Source: Streptomyces inusitatus (lineage in GTDB: Bacteria; Actinomycetota; Actinomycetes; Streptomycetales; Streptomycetaceae). From it: 64,000 nucleotides of DNA. The notes beneath the pieces were generated by a model. It made no database searches. It saw only the letters and a list, made by a program, of their open reading frames with translations, and was not told where the DNA came from. Location of the stretch: positions 1-64,000 of the forward strand of contig NZ_BMWG01000027.1 of the NCBI RefSeq assembly GCF_014651115.1, written 5' to 3'. This document shows, piece by piece, positions 17,367 through 25,942 of this stretch (within the stretch, counting starts at the first letter, position 1; every line of letters starts with the position of its first letter). The position numbers and the translations under genes were made by a program.

Positions 17367-18572
17367 GTGAACCGACGCCGCTGTGCCATCGCCGCGCTCA
17401 CCGTGCTCACCGCGCTCTGCGCACTCGCCGTGCCGGCGTCATCGGGCGTCGCGTCCGCCTCTCCCCTCCCTCCCTCCTCTTCCCTCTCTTCCCTCGCGGC
17501 GGGGGCGGCTCTCCTCCCCCGGGCCCCGGAGCCGCCGGACCGCGCCGGGGAGAGCACCGAGGACTCCCTGGACAGGGTTCGGGTGGAGATAGAGGGCCTC
17601 TACCACCAGGCGGTGTCCGCGACCGACGCGTACAACCTCGCCGAGGAGGAGGCGGAGCGGCAGTCCGCCGAGATCACCGCACTCGCGCGGCGGACGGCCG
17701 ACGGCCAGAAGCGCATCCAGGAGCTGAAGGACCGCGCGGGGGCCACCGCCCGCGCGCAGTACCGGGGCGGCGGCCTGCCTGCCGAGGCGCAATTGGTCCT
17801 CACCGACGACCCCCGTCTCTTCCTGGACGGCGTCGACCGCGTCAAGCAGGGCATGAAGGCCACCAAGGACCTTCTCCGCGATCTGGAGAGGGCCCAGTCC
17901 GAGCTGAAGACCTACGCCCAGGACGCCGGGGCCCAGTGGAGAGCGCTGGAGGCCACCCGCCTCAAGCGGGACAAGGCCAAGAAGGAGATCACCGAGAAGA
18001 TCGCCGAAGCGGAGGGGCTGGAGCGCCGCCTGGAGAAGAAGGAGCGCGCCCGGCTGCTGGAGCTGGAGCGGGAGGCGGCCCAGAAGGCTCAGGCGCGGTG
18101 GCTGGAGTCCCGCGAGCGCGAGCGGGCGGCGGACGGCCTCACCGCAGGCGGCGACACCACCGGGGACACTACGGGTGACACCACTGGGGAGATCGCCGAC
18201 GGCCGGGAAGACGGCGCGAGCGGCCAGGGCGCCAAGGCCGTGAAGTTCGCGTCCGCCCAGCTGGGCAAGCCCTACGGCTGGGGGGACGAGGGCCCCGGAT
18301 CCTACGACTGCTCCGGGCTGACCTCGCAGGCCTGGGCCTCGGCCGGGCGGACCATACCGCGCACCTCGCAGGAGCAGTGGCGACAGCTGCCCAAGGTGGC
18401 CGTCGAGGACATGCGGCCCGGCGACCTGATCATCTACCACGCGGACGCGAGCCATGTCGGTATGTACATAGGCGACGGATCGATCGTGCACGCCCCCCGG
18501 CCGGGCCGGAACGTCAGCGTCGCGGGCGCGGGCTCCATGAAGATCCTCGGAGTGGTGCGCCCCGACAAGTGA
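17367..18572 (+). CDS. Secreted NlpC/P60 peptidoglycan hydrolase with coiled-coil domain
   Basis: A 401-residue cell-wall endopeptidase (C40 family, RipA-like). The GTG start at 17367 follows a strong GGAGGGGGAG site. The signal peptide is MNRRRCAIAALTVLTALCAL. Residues ~65-265 are a long Glu/Arg/Lys-rich coiled coil that probably controls access to the active site. A short linker with three GDTTGDTT-type repeats precedes the catalytic domain (~290-401), with Cys in SYDCSGLTSQ, His in ASHVGMYIG and a third polar residue in IVHAPRPG. It cleaves the D-Glu/diaminopimelate bond in peptide stems. Confidence 0.9.
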   Translation: MNRRRCAIAALTVLTALCALAVPASSGVASASPLPPSSSLSSLAAGAALLPRAPEPPDRAGESTEDSLDRVRVEIEGLYHQAVSATDAYNLAEEEAERQSAEITALARRTADGQKRIQELKDRAGATARAQYRGGGLPAEAQLVLTDDPRLFLDGVDRVKQGMKATKDLLRDLERAQSELKTYAQDAGAQWRALEATRLKRDKAKKEITEKIAEAEGLERRLEKKERARLLELEREAAQKAQARWLESRERERAADGLTAGGDTTGDTTGDTTGEIADGREDGASGQGAKAVKFASAQLGKPYGWGDEGPGSYDCSGLTSQAWASAGRTIPRTSQEQWRQLPKVAVEDMRPGDLIIYHADASHVGMYIGDGSIVHAPRPGRNVSVAGAGSMKILGVVRPDK

Positions 18573-18838
18573 CCGGGCCGGGCTGGCCCAGGCTGGTCAC
18601 GGCCGGGCCCGTGGTACCGGGGTGGACGCGCGCCGTGGCGGAGCGGACACCCGCTGTGCCCAAGGGGGTGATGTTCGTCATGACAGAGCCGCCAACCGCC
18701 CGCCGATTCCCGGCATATGGCGTCAGTGCCCACTCTCCTCATTCCGCCGCGCCGGAGGCTACCGCTAGTGTCCCCGTCTGGCGGAACGTCGCTCGTCGTC
18801 CCGCCGCGCCCTCGGGGGGAGGGAAGGAACCCGGACAC

Positions 18839-20059
18839 ATGCCCGCACCCGTACCGCAGCAGCGCACCGCCCCCGCGGCGGAGACCGCCGCCACCGTCGG
18901 CGACCTCGTCCTGCTGGTGATCGAGGACGACCCGACCGGCACCTTCTCCGTACCCGAGCCCGCCGACACGGCCGGCTCCCGGATCCGTATCCGCAGCGCC
19001 CGCAACCTCACCGAGGCCGAGCGGCTGCTCACCGACGACGTCCACTGCGTCCTGGTCGACCTGGCGCTGCCCGGCGGCCCGGCCGACACCGAGCTGGGCG
19101 CGCTCCGCGAGGTGCTGCGCCTCGCCGACCGGCACGCCGTCCTGGCACTGACCACATCGGCCGACGCGGAACGCGCCGCCGAGGCCGTCCGGCTCGGGGC
19201 CCAGGACCATCTCTTCCGCGACGAGCTGGACGGCCGGCTGCTGCACCGCACCGTCAGATACGCGGTGGAGCGCAAGCGCGCCGACACCGTCCAGCGAAAG
19301 CTCGCCGAGTCACGGCTGCGCGCCCAGGAGAACGCCCGGCTGGAGCGCGGGCTGCTGCCCACCCCCCTGCTCGAAGGCTCCGATCTGCGCTTCGCCGCCC
19401 GCTACCGGCCCGGGCGCTCCCGCGCGCTGCTCGGCGGAGACTTCTACGACACGGTCCGCACCCCCGACGGCACGGTCCACGCGATGATCGGCGACGTCTG
19501 CGGCCACGGCCCGGACGAAGCGGCCCTCGGTGTGGAGCTGCGCATAGCGTGGCGCGCGCTGACCTTCGCGGGGCTGTGCGGGGACGAGCTGCTCTCGACG
19601 CTCCAGCGGGTGCTGGAACACGAGCGGGAGAGCGAGGAGATCTTCGCGACGCTGTGCACGATCGACATAGCGCCCGACGGACGGCGGGCGGGCATCTGTC
19701 TGGCCGGCCACCCCTCACCGCTGATCACCCGGGGCGGCCTGGCCGCACAGCTGCTGCCGCAGGAGAGCGGCGGCCCGGCGCTCGGCCTGCTGCCGCGCGC
19801 CCGCTGGCCCCGCCGCCAGGTGGAGCTGGGCGGGGCCTGGAGTCTGATGCTCTACACGGACGGGCTGATCGAGGGCCGCTCGGGCCCCGGCGAGAAGCAG
19901 CGCCTCGGCGACGAGGGAATGCTGAAGATGATCAACCGCAGGCTGTCGGCGGGCCTGGAGGGCGAGGCTCTGATCGAGTCCGCGGTGTCGGAGGCACGCG
20001 AACTCAACGGCGGCGAGCTGACCGACGATGTCGCGGTCCTGCTGCTGAGCAGGGGCTGA
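18839..20059 (+). CDS. Response-regulator-linked PP2C (RsbU/SpoIIE-type) phosphatase
   Basis: A 406-residue cytoplasmic protein. Residues ~20-140 form a receiver-like domain (LLVIEDDPTG, then VLVDLALPGG as the phospho-acceptor region). A linker helix, VERKRADTVQRKLAESRLR, follows. The C-terminal PPM phosphatase (~185-406) shows LLGGDFYD, IGDVCGHGPDEAALG and LTDDVAVLLL. Such proteins dephosphorylate anti-anti-sigma factors; the partner is not nearby. The ATG 18839 has GAAGGA 10 nt upstream; ATGs at 18671 and 18680 are longer in-frame options. It follows the NlpC/P60 gene. Confidence 0.88.
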   Translation: MPAPVPQQRTAPAAETAATVGDLVLLVIEDDPTGTFSVPEPADTAGSRIRIRSARNLTEAERLLTDDVHCVLVDLALPGGPADTELGALREVLRLADRHAVLALTTSADAERAAEAVRLGAQDHLFRDELDGRLLHRTVRYAVERKRADTVQRKLAESRLRAQENARLERGLLPTPLLEGSDLRFAARYRPGRSRALLGGDFYDTVRTPDGTVHAMIGDVCGHGPDEAALGVELRIAWRALTFAGLCGDELLSTLQRVLEHERESEEIFATLCTIDIAPDGRRAGICLAGHPSPLITRGGLAAQLLPQESGGPALGLLPRARWPRRQVELGGAWSLMLYTDGLIEGRSGPGEKQRLGDEGMLKMINRRLSAGLEGEALIESAVSEARELNGGELTDDVAVLLLSRG

Positions 20060-20095
20060 GCGAAGGGGCTCTCCCCTGGGGAGCCCCCGGGGCTT

Positions 20096-20446
20096 CTACC
20101 GTCCGCCGTTGTACGGGCCGTAGGGTCCGTCGCTGCTGGAGCCGCCGCCGCGCCGTCCTCTGCCGCCGGAGACCTGCGCCAGCGCGGGCCGCACATCGAC
20201 GAAGAAGACGATGGTGGCGATCAGTCCCGCGAGGGACAGGAACAGCATCGAGACGAACAGATTCACCGCGACGGTGACGCCGAGGATGACCAGCCAGAAG
20301 CTCTTGGTCTGCTTGTCCGCGGCGCGATAGGCGTCCTCACGCGCGAGGGCCGCCATGACCAGCGCGATCACGGCCGTCGTCAGACAGATCAAGTCCACGA
20401 CGAGCCAGAGGGTGAACTCGAAATTCGTGCGCAACATGCTGGGCAC
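20096..20446 (-). CDS. DUF2516 membrane protein
   Basis: A 116-residue integral membrane protein with two or three hydrophobic helices (LWLVVDLICLTTAVIALVMA; SFWLVILGVTVAVNL; FLSLAGLIATIVFFVD) and a Gly/Arg/Ser-rich cytoplasmic tail. It matches the actinobacterial DUF2516 pattern. GTG 20446 and ATG 20437 (MLRTNFEF) are both possible starts. It lies downstream of hbhA on the same strand. Function unknown. Confidence 0.8.
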   Translation of the reverse strand: MPSMLRTNFEFTLWLVVDLICLTTAVIALVMAALAREDAYRAADKQTKSFWLVILGVTVAVNLFVSMLFLSLAGLIATIVFFVDVRPALAQVSGGRGRRGGGSSSDGPYGPYNGGR

Positions 20447-20500
20447 CGCCTAGGCCTAGAGAGTGAGACAAGCGCCTCGCCGCCAACGTACCCGGAGAAC

Positions 20501-20530
20501 GGGCCGGACACCCACAAAGGTGTCCGGCCC
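20501..20530 (-). terminator. Hairpin downstream of hbhA-like gene
   Basis: A 12-bp perfect stem (20501-20512 with 20519-20530) and a CACAAA loop, 17 bp past the stop codon of the hbhA-like gene. Confidence 0.78.
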
Positions 20531-20546
20531 CGGCTCTCCCCCGCGC

Positions 20547-21155
20547 CTACTCGGCGGGCGGCGTGCTCTTCTTCGGGGCCGCGGCCTTGCGCTCGGCGGC
20601 CGGCTTGCGGGCCGCCGGCTTGGCCGGGCGGCCATTGGCCGCCGCGGGCCCCGCGGGCTCGGTGCGCACCCGCTCCGTCTTCACGGGCTCGGGCCGCACC
20701 GGCTCGGGCTCGACCGCGACAGCGATCTCCGTGATCTCCTCGGCCGCCTCGCCACGCCAGTTCCGCACCGTCTGCTCACCGTGCTCGGCGACCTTCTCAT
20801 AGGTCTCCCGGGCCTTCACCGCGTACTCGGCGGCCACCCCGACCCCGCGCAGCGCGAGATCCTGAGCCGTCTCGCCGAGCTTCTTGAAATCGGCGTCGAA
20901 CCCGCCGAAGACCTCGTTGACCTTGGCCTGCACGGTGGCCTGGGCCTCCTTGGCCTGGCTGCTCACCTTCTCCTGCACGGCCTTGGGATCCGCGTTCCGC
21001 ACGGCCTCGATCCGGCCGGGCGCCTCGGCGGCGAGCTGCTCCAGCAGCGCCGGGACCTTCCGGGCCTGCTGAACGGCGAGGTCGGCCGTGCCGGCGGCGA
21101 AGTAGAGGGGGGTGGGGTCGGTGAACGTCTTGCGGAGGTCATCGGTGATGGCCAT
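20547..21155 (-). CDS. HbhA-like (heparin-binding hemagglutinin family) protein
   Basis: A 202-residue helical protein. Residues ~1-145 are a long amphipathic coiled coil (LEQLAAEAPGRIEAVRNADP, AQATVQAKVNEVFGGFDADF). The C-terminal ~55 residues are Lys/Pro/Ala-rich (KPAARKPAAERKAAAPKK), as in mycobacterial HbhA. In mycobacteria the lysine tail binds glycosaminoglycans and the protein has also been tied to lipid bodies. In Streptomyces the role is unclear. An AGGAGG site lies 9 nt before the ATG. The XRE gene is immediately upstream on the same strand. Confidence 0.82.
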   Translation of the reverse strand: MAITDDLRKTFTDPTPLYFAAGTADLAVQQARKVPALLEQLAAEAPGRIEAVRNADPKAVQEKVSSQAKEAQATVQAKVNEVFGGFDADFKKLGETAQDLALRGVGVAAEYAVKARETYEKVAEHGEQTVRNWRGEAAEEITEIAVAVEPEPVRPEPVKTERVRTEPAGPAAANGRPAKPAARKPAAERKAAAPKKSTPPAE

Positions 21156-21208
21156 TGCTGTGGTCCTCCTGGAACGCAGTTCAGTGTGAGGGTCGACCGG
21201 CCCGGGTC

Positions 21209-21694
21209 TCAGCCCGCGGCGCCCGGATCATCCGTGCCGGAGTCCTTCCGCACGACGGACTCCCCGCCGGTCTTCATTTCCGTCTCCGGCTCCGTATCCG
21301 GCTCCGGCTGCTTGCTCGCGTCCGGGTCGTCCGCCCCCGGCGCGGTCTCGAATCCGTTCTCCTTGCGGAAGGACTCGTAGATCTGGAGCAGAACGGCCTT
21401 CTGCCGCTCATTTATGGACGGGTCCGCGATGATCACGGCCCGCGTCTCCAACTCGTCCCGATCCCGCTCGTCAAGAATCCCGGCCCGCACGTACAACGTC
21501 TCGGCGGAGATCCGCAGCGCCTTCGCGACCTGCTGCAACACCTCCGCGCTCGGCTTGCGCAGCCCGCGCTCGATCTGGCTGAGATACGGATTGGACACCC
21601 CCGCGGCATCGGCGAGCTGCCGAAGCGAGAGCTGAGCGTTGCGCCGCTGCTCGCGGAGGTACTCACCGAGATTGCCGACGTTGAGTGATGCCAT
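21209..21694 (-). CDS. XRE-family helix-turn-helix regulator
   Basis: A 161-residue DNA-binding protein. The N-terminal HTH (about 8-65) reads LGEYLREQRRNAQLSLRQLA, then AGVSNPYLSQIERGLRKPS, the recognition helix. A short helical region follows, then a Glu/Asp/Pro-rich acidic tail (KQPEPDTEPETEMK). ATG 21694 (MASLNVGNL) starts the domain. The frame is open to 21712. A perfect 28-bp palindrome lies 27 bp upstream and is the obvious operator. The hbhA-like gene downstream is probably a target. Confidence 0.86.
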   Translation of the reverse strand: MASLNVGNLGEYLREQRRNAQLSLRQLADAAGVSNPYLSQIERGLRKPSAEVLQQVAKALRISAETLYVRAGILDERDRDELETRAVIIADPSINERQKAVLLQIYESFRKENGFETAPGADDPDASKQPEPDTEPETEMKTGGESVVRKDSGTDDPGAAG

Positions 21695-21720
21695 GCCCCG
21701 ATGGTGCACCACCCTTGCTA

Positions 21721-21748
21721 ACTATTGCAAGCAGATGCTTGCAATAGT
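21721..21748. promoter_or_regulatory. Perfect 28-bp palindromic operator upstream of the XRE gene
   Basis: ACTATTGCAAGCA (21721-21733) and its exact reverse complement (21736-21748) are separated by GA. It lies 27 bp before the ATG of the XRE regulator and is AT-rich against its surroundings, fitting an autoregulatory site. Its right edge abuts the accessory island. Confidence 0.75.
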
Positions 21749-21791
21749 GTGTCGCGCCACAGCGGATCCGATTGTGCCTCGCAGCGATAGA

Positions 21792-21821
21792 TGTCACTTC
21801 GCAGCGCCGCTGTCACCAGCT
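21792..21821 (+). repeat. Putative left-end transposase-binding sites
   Basis: TGTCACTTC (21792) and TGTCACCAGCT (21811) are inverted copies of right-end sites at 34609-34617 and 34578-34588. Identity is 9 of 9 and 11 of 11 nt. Spacing is 19 nt. Confidence 0.6.
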
Positions 21822-22263
21822 GGCCCGATGCGCGGGGCCCAGGGGTGCGACAGCACCTCCGCAGCCCCCTCGCCATAACCCGTAGCGCGAGGAGCCGGCA
21901 CGCCGCGTCACTCGACGAGCCAGAGGACGATCACCCGGACGAGCTCCACTGGGAAAGCGCATGCACTCGAAGACCGGACACACCTCCTCCACGCCGCGCG
22001 GCGCGCGCTCCGGGCGACCACCCCGGTCCGTTCCCAGCGAAGCTGACAGGGTCCCGGAAGGCCTGCCGCATGAGCCGAATGGACCCCGCCTGAGACATCG
22101 CCACATAGCCCACGGCGAGCCTCGTCGAGGCAGCCTTAAGCGCTCGAACCACACACCCTTGCGCGCCCAAGAGGAGTAAAGTAACGCTCGGATCGCGCGA
22201 GGCGACCCCCCTCTCGCGCGCACATAGTGCGGTAGGCCATCCACAAGCGTAGGGACGGACTCC
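21822..22263. other. Non-coding left part of the island, upstream of the OLD gene
   Basis: No convincing gene. A 7-bp hairpin (GGGTGC-type stem, 21842-21859) and a GCGCGAG/CTCGCGC inverted repeat (22195-22201 with 22213-22219) are present; the latter is 45 bp before the OLD start and could be an operator. A stretch near 21915-22040 reads like a frame-broken coding relic but has no recognisable family. Confidence 0.5.
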
Positions 22264-23748
22264 ATGGCCAGCTTCCGGAGCGAGATCCGCGAAGGCGACA
22301 TCCGGCGCCTCGAAGAGAAGGTCGCCTCAACCAACTACGGGGCTTACCTGCGTCGGATCACGCTGAAGCGAGTACGCGGGTTCAAAGATCGAGTTGTCAG
22401 CTTCGACTTTCCCGTCACCGCAGTAGTGGGGCCCAACGGCGGCGGCAAGACGACCATCCTCGGAGCTGCTGGCATCGCCTATAAGGACATCGCTCCGGGC
22501 GACTTCTTTGCCAAGAGCGGCAAGTACGACGCCAGCATGAAGGATTGGGTCATCGAGTACGAGATCATCGACAAGAAGCTCAACCCACGCCTTCCCCTAC
22601 AGCGGACAGCGAGTTTCCCTCAGCTGAAGTGGAATCGCAAGGCGGTCGTACGTCCCGTACTTCTCTTCGGAGTGTCGCGCACAGTTCCCGCTACCGAACG
22701 CAGGGAACTCGTCAAGGCCGTAGGAAACAAGTTCGTCGCCGAAAAAGAGGTGGCTCTTTCAGCTCCGGTAGTCGCCGCAGTGGAGAAGATCCTCGCCAAG
22801 GAGATGCAGGGCTGCAACCGCCTTTCGATCGACGCGCATGGAAGGGCTACGATGTTCGCAGCCCGAAACTCCAACGGCAGCGAGTATTCCGAATTTCACT
22901 TCGGGGCTGGCGAAGCCAGCGTCATCCGCATCGTCTCGGACATCGAAGAGGCGCCCGATGGGGCAATGATCCTGATCGAGGAGATCGAGAACGGACTGCA
23001 TCCCATCGCCACTCGCCGTATCGTGGAATACCTGATCGAAGTGGCCCTGCGCAAGTCGTGCCAGGTCATCTTCTCAACGCACAGTAACGACGCCTTGGAC
23101 CCACTGCCGTCTAAAGCTATCTGGGCCGCCTACAACGGCGAGGTCCTCCAAGGGAAGCTGGACATCAAAGCACTTCGAACCATCACCGGCCAGATCGACG
23201 CCAAACTTGCGATCTTCGTCGAAGATGCTTTTGCCGAACTCTTGGTGACAACTGCGCTTCGTTACCACGGAGGGATCGAGCTCGATGCGGTCAAAATCCA
23301 CGGAATGGGGGGAGTCGACCCCGCGATCAAAGTCAACGAGCAGCACAACCTTGACCCCACTTCGAGTTTCCCATCTGTCTGCCTCGTCGATGGGGACCAG
23401 GCGCACAAGGCGGATCCCAAGCGTCGAATCTGGACGCTGCCCGGCGAGGGAGATCCCGAGGCCCACATCTTCGACGTCGTACTAGGGCGCCTGGAGCACG
23501 TCGCTGCGAGGCTTACGGTCTCCATGCAGCTTCCGACCAGCGCGCAGGAGCGGGTCAAGCAAGTGGTTCGCGATCGAGCCTTGACTAACCGCGACCGCCA
23601 TGTCGTTTTCGAACAGATCGGCGAGGACTTGGATTTCACAGCCGGAATGGTCGTCGCCAACGCGTTCCTAGCCATCTGGGCACAGGAGCGTCCAGACGAA
23701 GTCAGCACCCTTGTAGGAAATTTCGATACCCTCATCCCCAAAAGGTGA
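22264..23748 (+). CDS. OLD-family ATP-dependent nuclease (ABC-type ATPase plus TOPRIM)
   Basis: A 494-residue cytoplasmic protein. The ATPase half (about 30-300) has Walker A GPNGGGKTT (56-64), an ABC-signature-like FGAGEAS (213-219), Walker B MILIEEIENG (235-244) and the H-loop STHSND (271-276). The C-terminal TOPRIM-like part (~313-430) has the catalytic-type Glu320 in IFVEDAFAELL and DGD at 376-378. OLD and GajA proteins nick or cut DNA in phage defence. No UvrD-like GajB partner is adjacent, so it resembles a stand-alone OLD protein. Its codons use more A/T than flanking genes, a sign of transfer. The start has only a weak GGACGGA site. Confidence 0.85.
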   Translation: MASFRSEIREGDIRRLEEKVASTNYGAYLRRITLKRVRGFKDRVVSFDFPVTAVVGPNGGGKTTILGAAGIAYKDIAPGDFFAKSGKYDASMKDWVIEYEIIDKKLNPRLPLQRTASFPQLKWNRKAVVRPVLLFGVSRTVPATERRELVKAVGNKFVAEKEVALSAPVVAAVEKILAKEMQGCNRLSIDAHGRATMFAARNSNGSEYSEFHFGAGEASVIRIVSDIEEAPDGAMILIEEIENGLHPIATRRIVEYLIEVALRKSCQVIFSTHSNDALDPLPSKAIWAAYNGEVLQGKLDIKALRTITGQIDAKLAIFVEDAFAELLVTTALRYHGGIELDAVKIHGMGGVDPAIKVNEQHNLDPTSSFPSVCLVDGDQAHKADPKRRIWTLPGEGDPEAHIFDVVLGRLEHVAARLTVSMQLPTSAQERVKQVVRDRALTNRDRHVVFEQIGEDLDFTAGMVVANAFLAIWAQERPDEVSTLVGNFDTLIPKR

Positions 23749-24169
23749 AGTCAGCCAACAACAGTCGCCCCACATGCGCGACACGCCCCACGGAGTTGCC
23801 TATAGGCAAGCGGAGTGACGGAATTCGCTATTCTGGTTCCGTGTGCGTGGCTTCGTGCGCCGACAGAACTGTGCTCGCGCCGGTATGACGGGCTCGAACT
23901 TGTGTCGGCGCGGCTGCTCGCGTTCTCCAGCGTCGCTCGTAGGACTCGCCGCCGAAGGATCGAGAGCTCATTGCCGCCCTGCTCATTGAGCGCCATACGG
24001 CGACTGTGGCGACGGATCCCCACCCAGCCGCAGTCCGCCGCCCCGAACGAACCCCTGGCTCAAGGCAGGCGGGCAGTCCGGCGTCGCGTTCGAAGGGAAC
24101 GCGGGACCGCGAACGTCTGCCGTCCTGTCCGAGGCAGGCACGGGGACCGTATGGCCTTGTCCCTCGCAG
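23749..24169. other. Intergenic stretch between OLD and PD-(D/E)xK genes, with a 14-bp palindrome
   Basis: Convergent gene ends with no supported ORF between them. The perfect palindrome TTGCCTATAGGCAA is at 23796-23809, flanked by CGGAG on one side and CGGAG again on the other. A terminator, operator or recombination site are all possible. The rest shows nothing recognisable. Confidence 0.5.
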
Positions 24170-25621
24170 CTACCCGCGACGTCCTCCGGTCCACCACCGG
24201 CGCCGCGGGGCGGACGGCGACTGCTCTGGGCTCGTCGGCGCCGCCGGCCGCCAAGAGGTGGCCGCGTCGCCCAGCACGGCCGTACGGATCGCCGTCCAGT
24301 CCTCGGCACGCCACCAGTTGAACAACTCCACCGTGCTGATCACCTTCACCGGCAGCGACTCCAGCGAGGCGACGAACTCCGGCCGCGAGTACACCTCCGC
24401 CGTTCTCTCCGACGGGTGCAGCTTGTGCTGATGGTTGACGATCAGCACACCGTCGGAGACCGGCTCGTCCGGCTGCAGCTGCGGCCAGGTCTCCAGATGC
24501 CGTTGGAGATGCCCGACGAGGTGCTCCTGCGCGGGCCCGGAAACGCCCTTGACCTCCACCAGACGCGCCGACACACCTTCGGCGCTGACGAGCAGGTCGG
24601 CTGACTTCGTACCGCCGAGCTGCTCGTCTAGATCGACGGTATGCATCCCGGCGTCGGCCAGGACCTGCGCCACCGCGTTGACCAGCTCGGAGCCGCTCCC
24701 GTACAGCAGCCCGTACCGCACCGGCTCCGCCTTCTCCTTGGCCTCCCGCAGCGTTCGCTCCAACTGGCGCTTTTCGTCGGCGTACTGCGCCTCCAGGTTG
24801 TCCAGGGTCTGCCGAGCGGTCTGTTCACCGACGCTCTGCAGATCGGGGTCGACGAAGTACGGCGACCGCGCCCTACGCAGTGCACCGGGCACGTACTCCG
24901 GCAGCGCCCGATGGACCAGCCAGCCCAGCACGTTGTCCCAGCTGGTGCCGTCCGGGATCACATACCAGCGCTGGCTGCCCGCAGGTGACGTCCATGCGGC
25001 GACTACCGGGTCCCCCAGGGCGTCGACCAGGATGGGGTCCAAAGCGCCTTCGGCAGGGTGGTCCTCAGAGCCGGAGCCATCGCCGCGCTCCAGGTGCACG
25101 CCGCGCAGGTGCAGGCTCCACCAGGGGGAGCCTTCCGGACGGGTCAGCAACCGAATCGCCAGGTCCCGGTCAGCTCCGCTCAAGTCCGGCGCGATCTGGG
25201 GTCGCGTCCCGGCGGGGAGGCGCTGCCCGCCGACGCTCGTGAAGAGATCCCCGACGTTCACGGACGCGTCGCCAGACCACAGCGAATTGTGTGTACGGTC
25301 CTCGTTGACCTGCCCGATCACCGCGAGCACGAGGGCGATCTCGCCGCGCTGGCGAGCGCCGGCAAGGAGCCGCTTCATCTCCGCGGCACCCCGGTTGTGG
25401 GAGTAGCCCGGCGACAGAGCTGCGGGGCAGTCGCTGCTCTCCGCCCCCAGCCACCGCGGCTGAAGGCCGTGGCTCGGCCAGTCCACGTCTGCCGGGACGC
25501 GCATCGGTGCAGGACGGTCCCGCCCATGCTCCTGCCACTGCCTCAACGTCCGATCCCGCTCGGATCCGGGCTCCGGCTGTCCAATGTGCACCGGCACCAA
25601 GCCGGAGACAGAACTGCTCAT
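24170..25621 (-). CDS. Putative PD-(D/E)xK nuclease with coiled coil, island cargo
   Basis: A 483-residue protein of unrecognised family. Residues ~1-260 have no motif I can name, though several tryptophan-rich strands suggest a folded domain (SPWWSLHLRGVHLERG). Residues ~265-300 form a charged coiled coil (NLEAQYADEKRQLERTLREA). Residues ~308-420 look like a restriction-endonuclease fold: GSGSELVNAVAQVLADAG, then Asp342 in ADLLV and Glu356-x-Lys358 in RLVEVKG, the D…ExK catalytic pattern. The C-terminus is basic and Trp-containing. It is divergent from the kinase-fusion gene across 321 bp, so the two may be one defence system. Function is inferred. Confidence 0.72.
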   Translation of the reverse strand: MSSSVSGLVPVHIGQPEPGSERDRTLRQWQEHGRDRPAPMRVPADVDWPSHGLQPRWLGAESSDCPAALSPGYSHNRGAAEMKRLLAGARQRGEIALVLAVIGQVNEDRTHNSLWSGDASVNVGDLFTSVGGQRLPAGTRPQIAPDLSGADRDLAIRLLTRPEGSPWWSLHLRGVHLERGDGSGSEDHPAEGALDPILVDALGDPVVAAWTSPAGSQRWYVIPDGTSWDNVLGWLVHRALPEYVPGALRRARSPYFVDPDLQSVGEQTARQTLDNLEAQYADEKRQLERTLREAKEKAEPVRYGLLYGSGSELVNAVAQVLADAGMHTVDLDEQLGGTKSADLLVSAEGVSARLVEVKGVSGPAQEHLVGHLQRHLETWPQLQPDEPVSDGVLIVNHQHKLHPSERTAEVYSRPEFVASLESLPVKVISTVELFNWWRAEDWTAIRTAVLGDAATSWRPAAPTSPEQSPSAPRRRWWTGGRRG

Positions 25622-25942
25622 CGCCGCAGGCTAACACCAAGACCAGGCACCTGACCTGGGAAAAGCAGGTAACCCCTTCACCGTGAGCCAGGCACCGGAA
25701 GTGCACTAGACGGGCCCACACGCCACGGTGGTGCCGTTCAGAACACCCTTCGGGCAGAGAACCGCCCCGACGGCTGCGGTGTTCATTCCCGTTACCTCAG
25801 GACGGCGTCGCCCTGGCGGGCATCGCTTGCGGCGGCCACGGGGTGCCGAGCAACCATCTGCACAGGGCTGATCACGAACCTTTCCCCTGCGAGCGAGGCA
25901 CCGTGGCCACTACGGTGACCAGGACGAACGGGGGATCAGCCA
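25622..25942. promoter_or_regulatory. Divergent promoter region of the nuclease/kinase pair
   Basis: 321 bp with no supported ORF between the two divergent cargo genes. It must hold the promoters of both. I see no clear -10/-35 pair or operator. Confidence 0.5.

Noticed and set aside
21748..21760. TGTGTCGC as the definite left terminus of the transposon
   Set aside because: It resembles the right terminus, but the flanking 5 bp (AATAG) do not match those at the right (ATCGC), so the boundary is left open.
21813..22334. Minus-strand ORF across the left island end
   Set aside because: No ribosome site, no family and atypical composition; it overlaps the OLD start.
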